This document shows, piece by piece, positions 1 to 8,555 of a stretch of DNA of 64,000 bases. Every line of letters begins with the position of its first letter. The stretch's first letter is position 1. The notes beneath the pieces were generated by a model that saw only the letters and a list, made by a program, of their open reading frames with translations, did not search any database and was not told the DNA's origin. The position numbers were made by a program, and so were the translations under genes. This DNA comes from Gemmobacter sp. 24YEA27 (GTDB lineage Bacteria > Pseudomonadota > Alphaproteobacteria > Rhodobacterales > Rhodobacteraceae). The stretch lies in assembly GCF_030052995.1 (NCBI RefSeq), contig NZ_JASJPW010000002.1, positions 186,001-250,000 on the forward strand. Direction: 5' to 3'.

Positions 1-1588
1 CGTAAAAGCGACGGATGATCCTGGCCGTGGTCAGGTCATCGACCGGTGCCACCTTGGACGGGATCACTTCGAGCAGGAATTCCAGCCGGTTCCGGCGTGC
101 TGCGGCAAACAGACGTTTGACCACGTCTTCCTGCTGCGCCCAGGTTGTGGCATCGTCATCGGGGTGGCAGAAACACAGCACCTTGACCACATGATCCAGC
201 GGCCATTCGGCCAGCCCGCCGTAATCCGGCCCGATCTCGGGCTCAAGGCTTAAGGGGCGCGAGCCCGGCCATTCCACCGGACGCCCGACCCAGAGCCCGC
301 TTCCCGCGGTGGCATGCAGTGCAGTCTTGCCAACGCGGTTGTCGCACAGAATGCCATAGCCCGGCCGGCCCGCCTGGACGCCCTGCGCGGCCGCAAGGCA
401 CAGCTCTTTGAAGGCTCCGATTTTGGCCGGCGTTGCGCCTTGCATCTGCTCCAGCTGCATCCGGTGATCAAAAGCAAAGACGCGGATATCCCGCCACGGA
501 TTGCCCCGGCTTTCGCCCCGCAGCGCCCGGCGGTTGGTCGACCAGTGGATCTGTTCCAGCGCTGCGTCGTTTCTCAGATCCGGGCGGGTCACACCGCGAT
601 CCAGGAAGAATTCCAGTTCGGCCAGCGAGGGATAGGCCGGCGCACAACCATGGCGCGACACCGCGAAAGCCCCGCAGGCATTGGCATATTCCAGGGCGCG
701 CGGCCATTTTTCATCATCCAGCCAGCCCTTCAGCAGGCCCGACATGAACCCGTCCCCCGCGCCCAGCACGTTGAACACCTCGATCGGGAACCCCGGCCCG
801 GCCTCGCCCGCATCAAGGCTGTCGGGCACTGCGCCGGTAAAGGCCACCGCCCCCGCCGCGCCGCGTTTGCACACCAGCGTGGCGGTGCTGAGCGCGCGCA
901 CGGCCCGAAGCGCCGCGATCGTATCGGTCGAACCGCCCGCGATATGGAATTCTTCCTCGGTCCCGACGATCAGGTCGAAGAGATGCAGCGTGGTTTGCAG
1001 TTTCGCCGTCACCTCGGCGCTTTCGACGAAGCGGCTTTCGCCATCCCCATGGCCCGCGACGCCCCAGAGGTTCGGGCGGTAATCGATATCCAGCGCTGTC
1101 CGCGCGCCATGCTGGCGGGCCAGCGCCAGCGCCTTCAGTACTGCCGCCTTGGTGCGCGGATGCGAAAGATGAGTTCCCGTCGCGACCACTGCGCGGCTGT
1201 CCGCAATCAGCGCCTCGTCGATGTCATCCTCGCACAGCCCCATATCGGCGCAATTCTCGCGGTAAAAGATCAGCGGGAACTGATGTTCGTCGCGGATCCC
1301 CAGCAGAACCAGCGCCGTCAGTCGTTCCGGGTCGGTCACCACGCCGCGCGTATCGACGCCTTCACGCGCCAGTTCCTCGCGCAGGAACCGGCCCATATGT
1401 TCATCGCCCACCCGGGTGATCAGTGCCGATTTCAGCCCCAGCCGCGCCGTCCCCACCGCCATATTGGTCGGGGAGCCGCCGACATATTTCTGAAACGCGC
1501 CCATATCTTCCAGCCGGCCACCCACCTGCGCCCCATAGAGGTCAATGGAGGACCGGCCAATGGTCACGAGATCCAGCTTTTTCGTCAT
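1..1588 (-). CDS. iolC: 5-dehydro-2-deoxygluconokinase fused to DUF2090 (IolC), 3' end off window
   Basis: Kinase of inositol catabolism: it phosphorylates 5-dehydro-2-deoxy-D-gluconate. The visible protein (about 529 residues, open at the window edge) starts with a PfkB/ribokinase domain: GGSP near residues 37-40 and the catalytic GAGD at about 276-279. A second domain starts near residue 340 (about FAFDHRMQLEQM) and is the DUF2090 module. In alphaproteobacterial IolC this module is fused to the kinase and resembles the IolJ aldolase that cleaves the phosphorylated product. ATG at 1588 follows a G-rich ribosome binding site (GGGGGAGGGGG). It is the last visible gene of the leftward iol operon, 36 bp after the Gfo/Idh gene. 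Kinase identity is secure; the aldolase role of DUF2090 is family knowledge. IolB may lie beyond the left edge. Confidence 0.9.
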   Translation of the reverse strand, partial: MTKKLDLVTIGRSSIDLYGAQVGGRLEDMGAFQKYVGGSPTNMAVGTARLGLKSALITRVGDEHMGRFLREELAREGVDTRGVVTDPERLTALVLLGIRDEHQFPLIFYRENCADMGLCEDDIDEALIADSRAVVATGTHLSHPRTKAAVLKALALARQHGARTALDIDYRPNLWGVAGHGDGESRFVESAEVTAKLQTTLHLFDLIVGTEEEFHIAGGSTDTIAALRAVRALSTATLVCKRGAAGAVAFTGAVPDSLDAGEAGPGFPIEVFNVLGAGDGFMSGLLKGWLDDEKWPRALEYANACGAFAVSRHGCAPAYPSLAELEFFLDRGVTRPDLRNDAALEQIHWSTNRRALRGESRGNPWRDIRVFAFDHRMQLEQMQGATPAKIGAFKELCLAAAQGVQAGRPGYGILCDNRVGKTALHATAGSGLWVGRPVEWPGSRPLSLEPEIGPDYGGLAEWPLDHVVKVLCFCHPDDDATTWAQQEDVVKRLFAAARRNRLEFLLEVIPSKVAPVDDLTTARIIRRFY

Positions 1589-1624
1589 CTCACAAACCCC
1601 CTCCCCCGGGGTGAACTCCTGGTC

Positions 1625-2782
1625 TCAAACGGCAACAGGCGTGATCCAGGGCTGATCAACCGCCTCATGGCTGTCGACAACTGCCTCGACAAAGGCGACA
1701 CCCTTTACCCCGTCCCGGATCAGCGGAAGGTCCTGGCCGATGGGTGCAGGCACGCGGCCCTCTGCCCGGGCGTGGATCGCTTCGGCAAAGCCAAGATAAA
1801 GATTGGCGAAGGCCTCGAGATAGCCTTCGGGATGACCCGGAGGCGTGCGGGTCCGCGCCTTTGCCGCCGGTGACAGATCACCCGCGCCGCGCTTGATGGT
1901 CTGCACGCGGCCCTCAAGCGGGGTCAGGACCAGCTCATTGGGCTGTTCCTGATACCAGGCAAGCGATCCCTTGCCACCAAAGACCCGGATCCGCACACCG
2001 TTGGAATTGCCGATGGCGACCTGGCTCGACCACAAAAGCCCACGCGCGCCGCCCTCATAGCGCAGCATGACATGCGCATTGTCATCAAGCGAACGACCGT
2101 TCACAAATGTCGCCAGATCGGCGGTCAGCGATTCCAGTCGCAGCCCGGTGACAAAGCCCGCAAGGTGATAGGCATGGGTTCCGATATCGCCGATGGAGCC
2201 GCCGCGCCCGTTCTTTTTCGGGTCGGTCCGCCAGGCGGCCTGGGCATTGCCCTGGGCCTCGATGGCGGTTGCCATCCATTCCAGCGGATATTCGACCTGC
2301 ACGGTCCGGACAGCGCCGATCTCTCCGGCCGCGACCCGCGCGCGGGCCTCATGCACCATTGGGTAACCGGAATATGTATAGGTGACGCCGACGAAAACAC
2401 CCCGCGCCCGGGCGAGTTCCTCCAGCGCCAGGGCCTCTTCCAGCGTGGCGGTCAGCGGCTTTTCACAGATCACCGCAATGCCCGCCTCGATCAACGCCTT
2501 CGCCATCGGATAATGGGTGAAATTGGGTGTACAGATCGCCACCGCATCGACGCGGTCCTCGCGGGCGAGTTCCCCCGCGATCAGCTCCTGATATGTCCCA
2601 TAGCTGCGATCTTCAGCGATGCCCTGGCTTTGCGCGAAAGCCCTGCCCTTTGCGGGATCTGCATCAAAGGCCCCCGCCACAAGCACCCATGCGCCATCGA
2701 GCCGCGCCGCCAGGCGGTGGATATTGCCGATATAGGCCCCCTCGCCGCCACCGATCATTCCAAGCCGCAATTGCCGCGTCAT
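1625..2782 (-). CDS. Gfo/Idh/MocA family oxidoreductase in the iol operon
   Basis: NAD(P)-dependent sugar or cyclitol dehydrogenase of 385 residues. The Rossmann motif GMIGGGEGA lies near residues 8-16 and the family EKP triad (ICEKPLT) near 110. A central GGSIGDIGTHA segment supplies the usual active-site Asp and His. Its ATG overlaps the stop of the isomerase gene by four bases (ATGA), so the two are translationally coupled. Position among iolC, iolE and iolD suggests oxidation of an inositol isomer or inosose derivative, for example a scyllo- or chiro-inositol branch, but substrate cannot be read from sequence. It differs clearly from iolG at 7544. Confidence 0.85.
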   Translation of the reverse strand: MTRQLRLGMIGGGEGAYIGNIHRLAARLDGAWVLVAGAFDADPAKGRAFAQSQGIAEDRSYGTYQELIAGELAREDRVDAVAICTPNFTHYPMAKALIEAGIAVICEKPLTATLEEALALEELARARGVFVGVTYTYSGYPMVHEARARVAAGEIGAVRTVQVEYPLEWMATAIEAQGNAQAAWRTDPKKNGRGGSIGDIGTHAYHLAGFVTGLRLESLTADLATFVNGRSLDDNAHVMLRYEGGARGLLWSSQVAIGNSNGVRIRVFGGKGSLAWYQEQPNELVLTPLEGRVQTIKRGAGDLSPAAKARTRTPPGHPEGYLEAFANLYLGFAEAIHARAEGRVPAPIGQDLPLIRDGVKGVAFVEAVVDSHEAVDQPWITPVAV

Positions 2783-3840
2783 GCTTCCCCCAGCCCGAGC
2801 ATCGCCCGGTTGGCTGCCCGGTCTGCGCCGGATTTCACGAAATCGTCAAAGGCCCGGTCCGAGACGCGGATGATGTGGTCTTTGATGAACTGAGCGCCCT
2901 CACGCGCGCCGTCTTCGGGGTTTTTGATGAAACATTCCCATTCCAGAACTGCCCAGCCGTCAAAGCCGTAAGTGGACAGCTTCGTGAAGATGGCACCAAA
3001 ATCGACCTGACCATCGCCGGGGCTGCGGAAGCGGCCGGCGCGTTTTGCCCAGGGCATATAGCCGCCGTAAGCGCCGGATTTGCCATCCGGGCGAAACTCG
3101 GCATCCTTCACATGGAAGGTGCGGATGCGGTCATGGTAGTGGTCGATGAAACTCAGATAATCCATGCCCTGCAGAACCAGATGGCTCGGGTCATACATCA
3201 GATTGGCCCGGGGATGGTTGTTCACTTTACCCAGGAAATACTCCCAGGAATGCCCGTCATGCAGGTCTTCCATCGGATGGATTTCATAGCAGACATCCAC
3301 GCCATGCGCGTCGAAATCATTGAGGATCGGCGTCCAGCGGCGGGCGAGCTCGTCAAACCCTTCCTCGACCAGCCCCTCGGGCCATTGCGGATAGGGGTAG
3401 AGATAGGGCCACAAAAGCGCGCCCGAGAAGGTCACATGCCGGTCGATCCCGAACCGCTGCGAGGCGCGGGCCGCGAAGCGCAACTGTTCTTCGGCCCAGG
3501 CGCGGCGGCGCGCCGGATTGCCGCGCACATGTTCGGGCGCGAAAGCATCCAGCACCCCGTCATGTGCGGGATGCGCCGCGACCAGCTGCCCGGTGATATG
3601 CGAGGCAAATTCGGTGATTTCCAGCCCGTGATCGGCCAGAAGGCCTTTGATCTCATCGCAGTAAGCGTCTGAGGTCGCGGCTTTCTCCATATCTATCAGC
3701 CGCGTCTCCCAGGTCGGGATCTGCACACCTTTGAACCCCTTTTCCGCCGCCCAGGCAGCCAGACCCGGCAACGTGTTATAGGGCGCGTCATCCGCGGCAA
3801 ACTGCGCGAGGAAGACCCCCGGCCCTTTGATCGTGCGCAT
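2779..3840 (-). CDS. sugar phosphate isomerase/epimerase family protein (xylose isomerase-like TIM barrel)
   Basis: A 353-residue AP-endonuclease-2/xylose-isomerase-like TIM barrel. Metal-site segments typical of the fold are visible: VCYEIHPMEDLHDG, MYDPSHL, TFHVKDAEF and AVLEWECF, supplying Glu, His and Asp ligands in order. The stop overlaps the Gfo/Idh start, and the SDR gene ends only 3 bp before this ATG. Such proteins beside Gfo/Idh genes commonly epimerise or isomerise oxidised cyclitols or sugars. An inosose isomerase or epimerase role (IolI/IolH-like) is an inference from context. Confidence 0.8.
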   Translation of the reverse strand: MRTIKGPGVFLAQFAADDAPYNTLPGLAAWAAEKGFKGVQIPTWETRLIDMEKAATSDAYCDEIKGLLADHGLEITEFASHITGQLVAAHPAHDGVLDAFAPEHVRGNPARRRAWAEEQLRFAARASQRFGIDRHVTFSGALLWPYLYPYPQWPEGLVEEGFDELARRWTPILNDFDAHGVDVCYEIHPMEDLHDGHSWEYFLGKVNNHPRANLMYDPSHLVLQGMDYLSFIDHYHDRIRTFHVKDAEFRPDGKSGAYGGYMPWAKRAGRFRSPGDGQVDFGAIFTKLSTYGFDGWAVLEWECFIKNPEDGAREGAQFIKDHIIRVSDRAFDDFVKSGADRAANRAMLGLGEA

Positions 3841-3843
3841 CGC

Positions 3844-4656
3844 TCAGCCCTCCAGCGCGACCGCAGGCACGGGCGCGTCGTCATAGCCGCCATAGACCGA
3901 CTGGTCGAAGGGGATCACCGCGCCGGTCATCATGCCGCCATCGTCAGAGGCCATCCACAAAACCGCGCGCGCCACTTCTTTCGGGTCGAGAATGCGGCCA
4001 AAGGGCTTTGCCGCCGCCGCGCGGTCGATGAAATCCGGGTCGCCGGTTTCCGAGAGCACAAGCGCCCGTTCATGATCCGAATTCATCCAGCCGATATCGA
4101 GCTGGTTGATATGGATCTTATGGCGCATCAGCGCGAAACCCGCATGGCGCGTCAGTGTCGACAACGCGCCTTTCGAGGTCGAGTAAGGCGCGAGGAACGG
4201 CTGCCCCGCCAGACCCGACATCGAACCGATATTGACCACCCGGCCCTCGATCCCTTCACGGATCATCACCTTGGCCGCATCCTGGATCAGGAAGAACGGC
4301 GCGCGGGTATTGACCGCGATCATGCGGTCAAAGAGCTCGGGCGAGGTGTTGAGCATATTGCCGCGATCCGTCAGGCCCGCCGCATTGACGAGGATATCGA
4401 CCCGGCCAAAACGCTTGTCAGCCGCCGGGACGATCTTCGCCACATCGTCGATACTGCCGAGGTCGGCGAGCACCAGCTCGACCGGTACGCCGGTCGCATC
4501 GAAGATCGATTTCGCAACAGCGCGACCCTTGTCCTCGCCGCGCCCGACGATCACGATCCCGGCTGCGCCCGCCTCGGAAAAGAGCCGGGCAATCGCGGCC
4601 CCAAGGCCCTGGGTGCCGCCGGTGACAATTGCAACCTTCCCGTCGATCCGGTTCAT
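3844..4656 (-). CDS. SDR family oxidoreductase
   Basis: Classical short-chain dehydrogenase of 270 residues. The nucleotide motif TGGTQGLGAAIA is near residues 12-23, NAAG near 90, and the catalytic Ser-Tyr-Lys triad is in GSMSGL...YSTSKGA. There is no signal peptide, so it is cytoplasmic. The stop is 3 bp from the isomerase start and its ATG overlaps the iolE stop by four bases. It probably oxidises or reduces a cyclitol or ring-opened intermediate in the same operon. The C-terminus is slightly extended relative to minimal SDRs. Substrate unknown. Confidence 0.85.
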   Translation of the reverse strand: MNRIDGKVAIVTGGTQGLGAAIARLFSEAGAAGIVIVGRGEDKGRAVAKSIFDATGVPVELVLADLGSIDDVAKIVPAADKRFGRVDILVNAAGLTDRGNMLNTSPELFDRMIAVNTRAPFFLIQDAAKVMIREGIEGRVVNIGSMSGLAGQPFLAPYSTSKGALSTLTRHAGFALMRHKIHINQLDIGWMNSDHERALVLSETGDPDFIDRAAAAKPFGRILDPKEVARAVLWMASDDGGMMTGAVIPFDQSVYGGYDDAPVPAVALEG

Positions 4657-5561
4657 TTCGCCACCTCATAGCCGGCGGCGGCCATTACGCGCATCAGCTC
4701 TTTATGGCCCTTCACCGCCATTTCCAGCGGCGGGGAAACCTTCGGATCCTGCTCGGCCTCGACCACGAACCAGCCCTCATAGCCTTTCTGGGCCAGCGCC
4801 CTGACGATGGCTTCAAAGTCCAGCGAGCCATCGCCCGGCACGGTGAAAGCCCCCTTGATCACCGCATCAAGGAAGCTCTCCGATCTGCGGTCCAGCCCGT
4901 CGATCACCGATTGCCTTATGTCCTTGGTATGGACATGGGTAAAGCGCGCATGATGGTTGTCGATCACCCGCATCAGATCGCCGCCCGCAAAGGCCAGGTG
5001 GCCCGCATCAAACAAGAGCGGCACCGAGGAGTGTTTGAGGAAGAGGTCGATCTCCGCCTCTGTCTCGACCACCGCCGCCATATGGTGATGATACGAGATC
5101 GGCATCCCCTGTTTGGCGCACCAATCCGCAAAATCGCTCATCTTACGCCCGTAGGCGGCCATCTCTGGCTCGGTCAGTTTAGGCTTTGTCGCGAGCGGCG
5201 CCGAGCGCACGCCCTGGATCGAACGCGCGGTCTCGCCATAGACGATGCAGGGCGCTTTGGCGGCGATGAAAAACGCCATCTGTTCCGCGATGCGGTCCTT
5301 TTCGACCTCGATATCGCCATCGACCAGCAGGCCCGAGAACCAGCCGCCACAGACCGAGATGCCGAAGCGGTCCAGGATGGGGCCAAGCTCTGCCATATCC
5401 ATCGGGAAGCGGCGGCCGGTCTCCATTCCGGTAAATCCTGCAACCGAGGCCTGACGCAGACATTCCTCGAGGCTTACATCATCCGAGAGCTCGGCGAGAT
5501 CGTCATTCCACCAGGCGATCGGGGCAATTCCAAGTTTCGCTTTCCCAGCCTTAATTGTCAT
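4653..5561 (-). CDS. iolE: myo-inosose-2 dehydratase
   Basis: IolE removes water from 2-keto-myo-inositol to give 3D-trihydroxycyclohexane-1,2-dione, the substrate of IolD. The 302-residue TIM-barrel protein begins MTIKAGKAKLGIAPIAWWND, a start typical of IolE, at ATG 5561. The frame stays open about 45 codons upstream into iolD, but those codons are unrelated. Visible metal-site elements are SYHHHMAAVVETEAEID, LLFDAGHLAF and FTHVHTKDI. It sits 4 bp after iolD and overlaps the SDR start, so it belongs to one leftward operon. Length and motifs match the family. Confidence 0.92.
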   Translation of the reverse strand: MTIKAGKAKLGIAPIAWWNDDLAELSDDVSLEECLRQASVAGFTGMETGRRFPMDMAELGPILDRFGISVCGGWFSGLLVDGDIEVEKDRIAEQMAFFIAAKAPCIVYGETARSIQGVRSAPLATKPKLTEPEMAAYGRKMSDFADWCAKQGMPISYHHHMAAVVETEAEIDLFLKHSSVPLLFDAGHLAFAGGDLMRVIDNHHARFTHVHTKDIRQSVIDGLDRRSESFLDAVIKGAFTVPGDGSLDFEAIVRALAQKGYEGWFVVEAEQDPKVSPPLEMAVKGHKELMRVMAAAGYEVAK

Positions 5562-5565
5562 GGTC

Positions 5566-7437
5566 TCAGACCCCGATACGCTGTTGTTTGCGGATTTTTT
5601 CCTGATTGGCCCGCGCGGTGCGGACCGATTCAAAGGTGGAAACCTCTGGCACGCCGACATCCCAGTCGGCATCGCCGGGCGTCCAGGTCCAGGCATCGGT
5701 GACGATGGACAGCACCGTCACGCCGTCCTGGCCGTAGGCCCATTCGAGGGCTGCGGGCAGATCGGCCAGGCTTTCGACATGTTTCGCCGCCGCGCCCATC
5801 GCTTTGGCATGGGCCACGAAATCGACATGCAGCGGATTGTTGCGATCGCGGATGCGGCAGTCTTTCAACAGGTTGTTGAAGCCCGGCACACCCTTGGCCT
5901 GTTGCAGCCGGTTGATGACCGCATAGCCGCCATTGTCGCAAACGATCACGATCATCTTATGGCCGGTCAGCGCCGCCGAATAAATATCGGAATTCCCCAT
6001 CATATAGGTGCCGTCACCCAGCATCACGATGGGCGTGCCGCCGGTGCCGCCCGGGCCTTCCTGCGCCATGGCCGCGCCCCAGCCCGCCGGGATCTCGTAT
6101 CCCATGCAGGAGAACCCGAATTCGCAGTCAAATGTATGCGGGTCTTTGACGCGCCAGCCCTTGACGACCTCGCCCGGCAGACCACCTGCGGCAGTAACGA
6201 GCGTATCGCCCGGACGCGCCGCCTGGTTCACCACATTGACGACCTGCTGGTAGGACGGCACGGCCGCATCGGTCGGCGCCTGCAGGCTGTCGAGCAGCTT
6301 GTTCCATTCCGCGAACAGCTTCTTGCCGCGCGGCAAGAGCCCCGCGTCAGCCTTCCAGGCTCCAAGCGCTGCGTCGAGCTCCAGAATGCCTTCCTTCGCA
6401 TCGCCCACAACCGACAGCGCCCGGTGCTTGATCGCATCAAACCGTGCGGCGTTCAGCGAGATGAACTGCGCCGAAGGCGAGAATGCCGTCCAGGAGCCGG
6501 TGGTGAAATCCTGCAGCCTGGTGCCGATGGCCAGGATCACATCCGCCTCGCGCGCCAGCTCATTCGCCGAGGTCGAGCCGAGGATGCCCACTGGGCCGAT
6601 ATGCACCGGATGGTCATGGGTGAAGGCACCCTTGCCGGCCACGGTTTCCACAACCGGGATACCGCGTCTGGCGGCGAAATCAGCCAGAGCCTGTTCGGCA
6701 CGGCTATAGCGCACGCCACCGCCCGAGATGATCAGCGGCAGTTTCGCGCGCTGAAGCACCTCGGCAGCTTGCGCCACCGAATCGCGGTCGGGACGCGGAC
6801 GCGGGATCTTCCAGACCTTCGGCTCGAAGAAGACTTCCGGATAGTCGTAGGCGATCTCCTGCGTATCCTGAGCGAGACCAATGAAAGCCGGGCCGCAATC
6901 GGCGGGGTCGAGCATCACGGCGACCGCCTGGGGCAGCGACTGGATGATTTGTTCTGGCAAAACAATGCGATCCCAATAGCGCACCACCGGCTTGAAGGCG
7001 TCATTCACCGTGATCGAGGGATTGTTGTAATGCTCAACCTGTTGCAGCACCGGGTCGGGAATACGGTTCGCGAATGTATCGCCCGCGATCAGCAGGACCG
7101 GCAGCCGGTTCGCCATCGCCACACCCGCCGCCGTGATCATATTCGCCGCGCCAGGGCCAATCGAAGTCGCCGCGACCATGATCTGACGGCGCTGCTTGGC
7201 TTTCGCGAATCCAATCGCCGCCAGCGCCATCGACTGTTCATTCTGGCCGCGCCAGGTCGGAAGCTGGTCCTGAACCGTCTCAAGCGCTTCGGACAGGCAG
7301 GTCACATTGCCATGGCCGAAGATGCCGAAAACACCTGCGAAAAGCGGAACGCGCTGCCCGTCAATCTCGGTGAACTGGTTGCAAAGGTAACGAACAAGGG
7401 CCTGCGCCATAGTCAGGCGCACAGTAGATCCGGTCAT
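5566..7437 (-). CDS. iolD: 3D-(3,5/4)-trihydroxycyclohexane-1,2-dione acylhydrolase (decyclizing)
   Basis: Thiamine diphosphate-dependent ring-opening enzyme of inositol catabolism, yielding 5-deoxy-glucuronate. ATG 7437 (MTGSTVRLTMAQAL, 623 residues) is chosen because a strong site (GCAGGAGGAGG) precedes it; an upstream in-frame start at 7470 lacks one. The N-terminal domain carries the catalytic-type Glu in GQNEQSMALAA (about residue 67) and IGPGAANM. The C-terminal ThDP/Mg motif runs from MLGDGTYMMGNSD with IVCDNGGY following. First gene of the leftward operon, divergent from iolG across 106 bp. Confidence 0.93.
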   Translation of the reverse strand: MTGSTVRLTMAQALVRYLCNQFTEIDGQRVPLFAGVFGIFGHGNVTCLSEALETVQDQLPTWRGQNEQSMALAAIGFAKAKQRRQIMVAATSIGPGAANMITAAGVAMANRLPVLLIAGDTFANRIPDPVLQQVEHYNNPSITVNDAFKPVVRYWDRIVLPEQIIQSLPQAVAVMLDPADCGPAFIGLAQDTQEIAYDYPEVFFEPKVWKIPRPRPDRDSVAQAAEVLQRAKLPLIISGGGVRYSRAEQALADFAARRGIPVVETVAGKGAFTHDHPVHIGPVGILGSTSANELAREADVILAIGTRLQDFTTGSWTAFSPSAQFISLNAARFDAIKHRALSVVGDAKEGILELDAALGAWKADAGLLPRGKKLFAEWNKLLDSLQAPTDAAVPSYQQVVNVVNQAARPGDTLVTAAGGLPGEVVKGWRVKDPHTFDCEFGFSCMGYEIPAGWGAAMAQEGPGGTGGTPIVMLGDGTYMMGNSDIYSAALTGHKMIVIVCDNGGYAVINRLQQAKGVPGFNNLLKDCRIRDRNNPLHVDFVAHAKAMGAAAKHVESLADLPAALEWAYGQDGVTVLSIVTDAWTWTPGDADWDVGVPEVSTFESVRTARANQEKIRKQQRIGV

Positions 7438-7543
7438 CTCGCCTCCTCCTGCGGATGTATCTTTTCTCAATGCTTACGGAATGCATATTGACAATGCAAC
7501 GTCATAGCAATGATTATTGCAACAAAGTTGAGGAGGAGACTCA
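7438..7543. promoter_or_regulatory. divergent iolD/iolG promoter region with inverted repeat
   Basis: The 106 bp between divergent iolD and iolG. Toward iolG there is TTGACA at 7488-7493 and a plausible -10 GATTAT at 7512-7517 (18-bp spacing). A perfect 5-4-5 inverted repeat, GCAAT-GATT-ATTGC, covers 7507-7520 and overlaps that -10, which is where a repressor would bind. Strong ribosome binding sites flank both ends (GAGGAGGAG before iolG). The boxes are read by eye. No regulator gene is adjacent, so binding by an IolR-type (LacI or RpiR) repressor is inference. Confidence 0.45.
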
Positions 7544-8551
7544 ATGCTCAGGATTGCAGTAATCGGCACGGGCCGCATTGGCCGTATGCATGCCGAAAAT
7601 ATCGCAGCACACCCGCGTGCGGCCCTCGCCGGTGTCTATGATATTCATACCCCATCTGCCGCCGAAACGGCCGAAAAACTGGGTGTGACCCGGTTCGACA
7701 GCGCCGAAGCGCTGATCGCCTCGAAAGATGTCGATGCAATTCTTATCGCCTCCTCGACCGCCACCCATGCCGATCTGATCGAAGCCGCGGTCGCTGCCGG
7801 CAAGCCCGCTTTGTGCGAAAAGCCGATTGATCTGTCGCTCGCCCGCGTCAATGCCTGCGCTGCAAAGATCAAAGGTACAAGCGTTCCGATCATGCTCGGC
7901 TTCGTGCGCCGGATGGACAAGGGCCATGCGGGCGTGCAGGCGGCGATTGCCTCGGGCCAGATCGGTGATCTGCACCAGGTCATCATCACGTCACGCGACC
8001 CCGACATGGCACCCGACGCTTACATGGAAGTGTCGGGCGGCATCTTCCGCGATATGACGATCCATGATTTCGACATGGCGCGTTTCATGCTGGGCGAGGA
8101 TGTGACCGAGGTTTCCGCGACCGGCTCGCGCCTCGTGAAGCCAGGACTGATGGAAAAGCTTGGCGATTACGACACCGTCACCGTGGTGCTGAAAACCGCC
8201 TCCGGCAAGCAGGCGATCATCAACAATTCGCGCCGCGCGGTCTATGGCTATGACCAGCGCGTCGAGGCCTTCGGGTCGAAAGGCATGGCAATTTCGGAAA
8301 ACCACGCCATGACCAAAGTGCGCCTGTTCAATGCCGAACAGACCGAGGCCGCGCCGCCGCTCCTGAACTTCTTCATCGAGCGCTATGACGACGCTTTCGC
8401 CGCCGAGATCGGCGCTTTTGTCGATGCGGTCGAGAACGGCACCACGCCGCCGATAACCTTTGAAGACGGTCGCCAGGCGCTGATCCTCGCCGAGGCCGCG
8501 ATCAGATCGGTGGCCGAGGGCCGCACCATCCTCACGAAAGACATCGGGTAA
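7544..8551 (+). CDS. iolG: inositol 2-dehydrogenase (Gfo/Idh/MocA family)
   Basis: Oxidises myo-inositol to 2-keto-myo-inositol with NAD+, the first step of the pathway. The 335-residue protein has GTGRIG at residues 8-13, the catalytic-type Lys93 in CEKPID, and Asp170/His174 in FRDMTIHDFDMARF. It is preceded by GAGGAGGAG at a good distance. It is first in a rightward operon and only 4 bp from the aldehyde dehydrogenase. Sequence and divergence from iolD support IolG. A broader cyclitol range is possible because other Gfo/Idh genes are nearby. Confidence 0.9.
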   Translation: MLRIAVIGTGRIGRMHAENIAAHPRAALAGVYDIHTPSAAETAEKLGVTRFDSAEALIASKDVDAILIASSTATHADLIEAAVAAGKPALCEKPIDLSLARVNACAAKIKGTSVPIMLGFVRRMDKGHAGVQAAIASGQIGDLHQVIITSRDPDMAPDAYMEVSGGIFRDMTIHDFDMARFMLGEDVTEVSATGSRLVKPGLMEKLGDYDTVTVVLKTASGKQAIINNSRRAVYGYDQRVEAFGSKGMAISENHAMTKVRLFNAEQTEAAPPLLNFFIERYDDAFAAEIGAFVDAVENGTTPPITFEDGRQALILAEAAIRSVAEGRTILTKDIG

Positions 8552-8555
8552 CCCC

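Noticed and set aside
314..1873. 519-residue rightward open frame
   Set aside because: Antisense of iolC and of the end of the Gfo/Idh gene; no family features, Arg/His/Pro-rich as expected for a shadow in high-GC DNA.
5560..7491. 643-residue rightward open frame opposite iolD
   Set aside because: Mirror of the iolD codons; the leftward frame has a full ThDP enzyme and a strong ribosome binding site.
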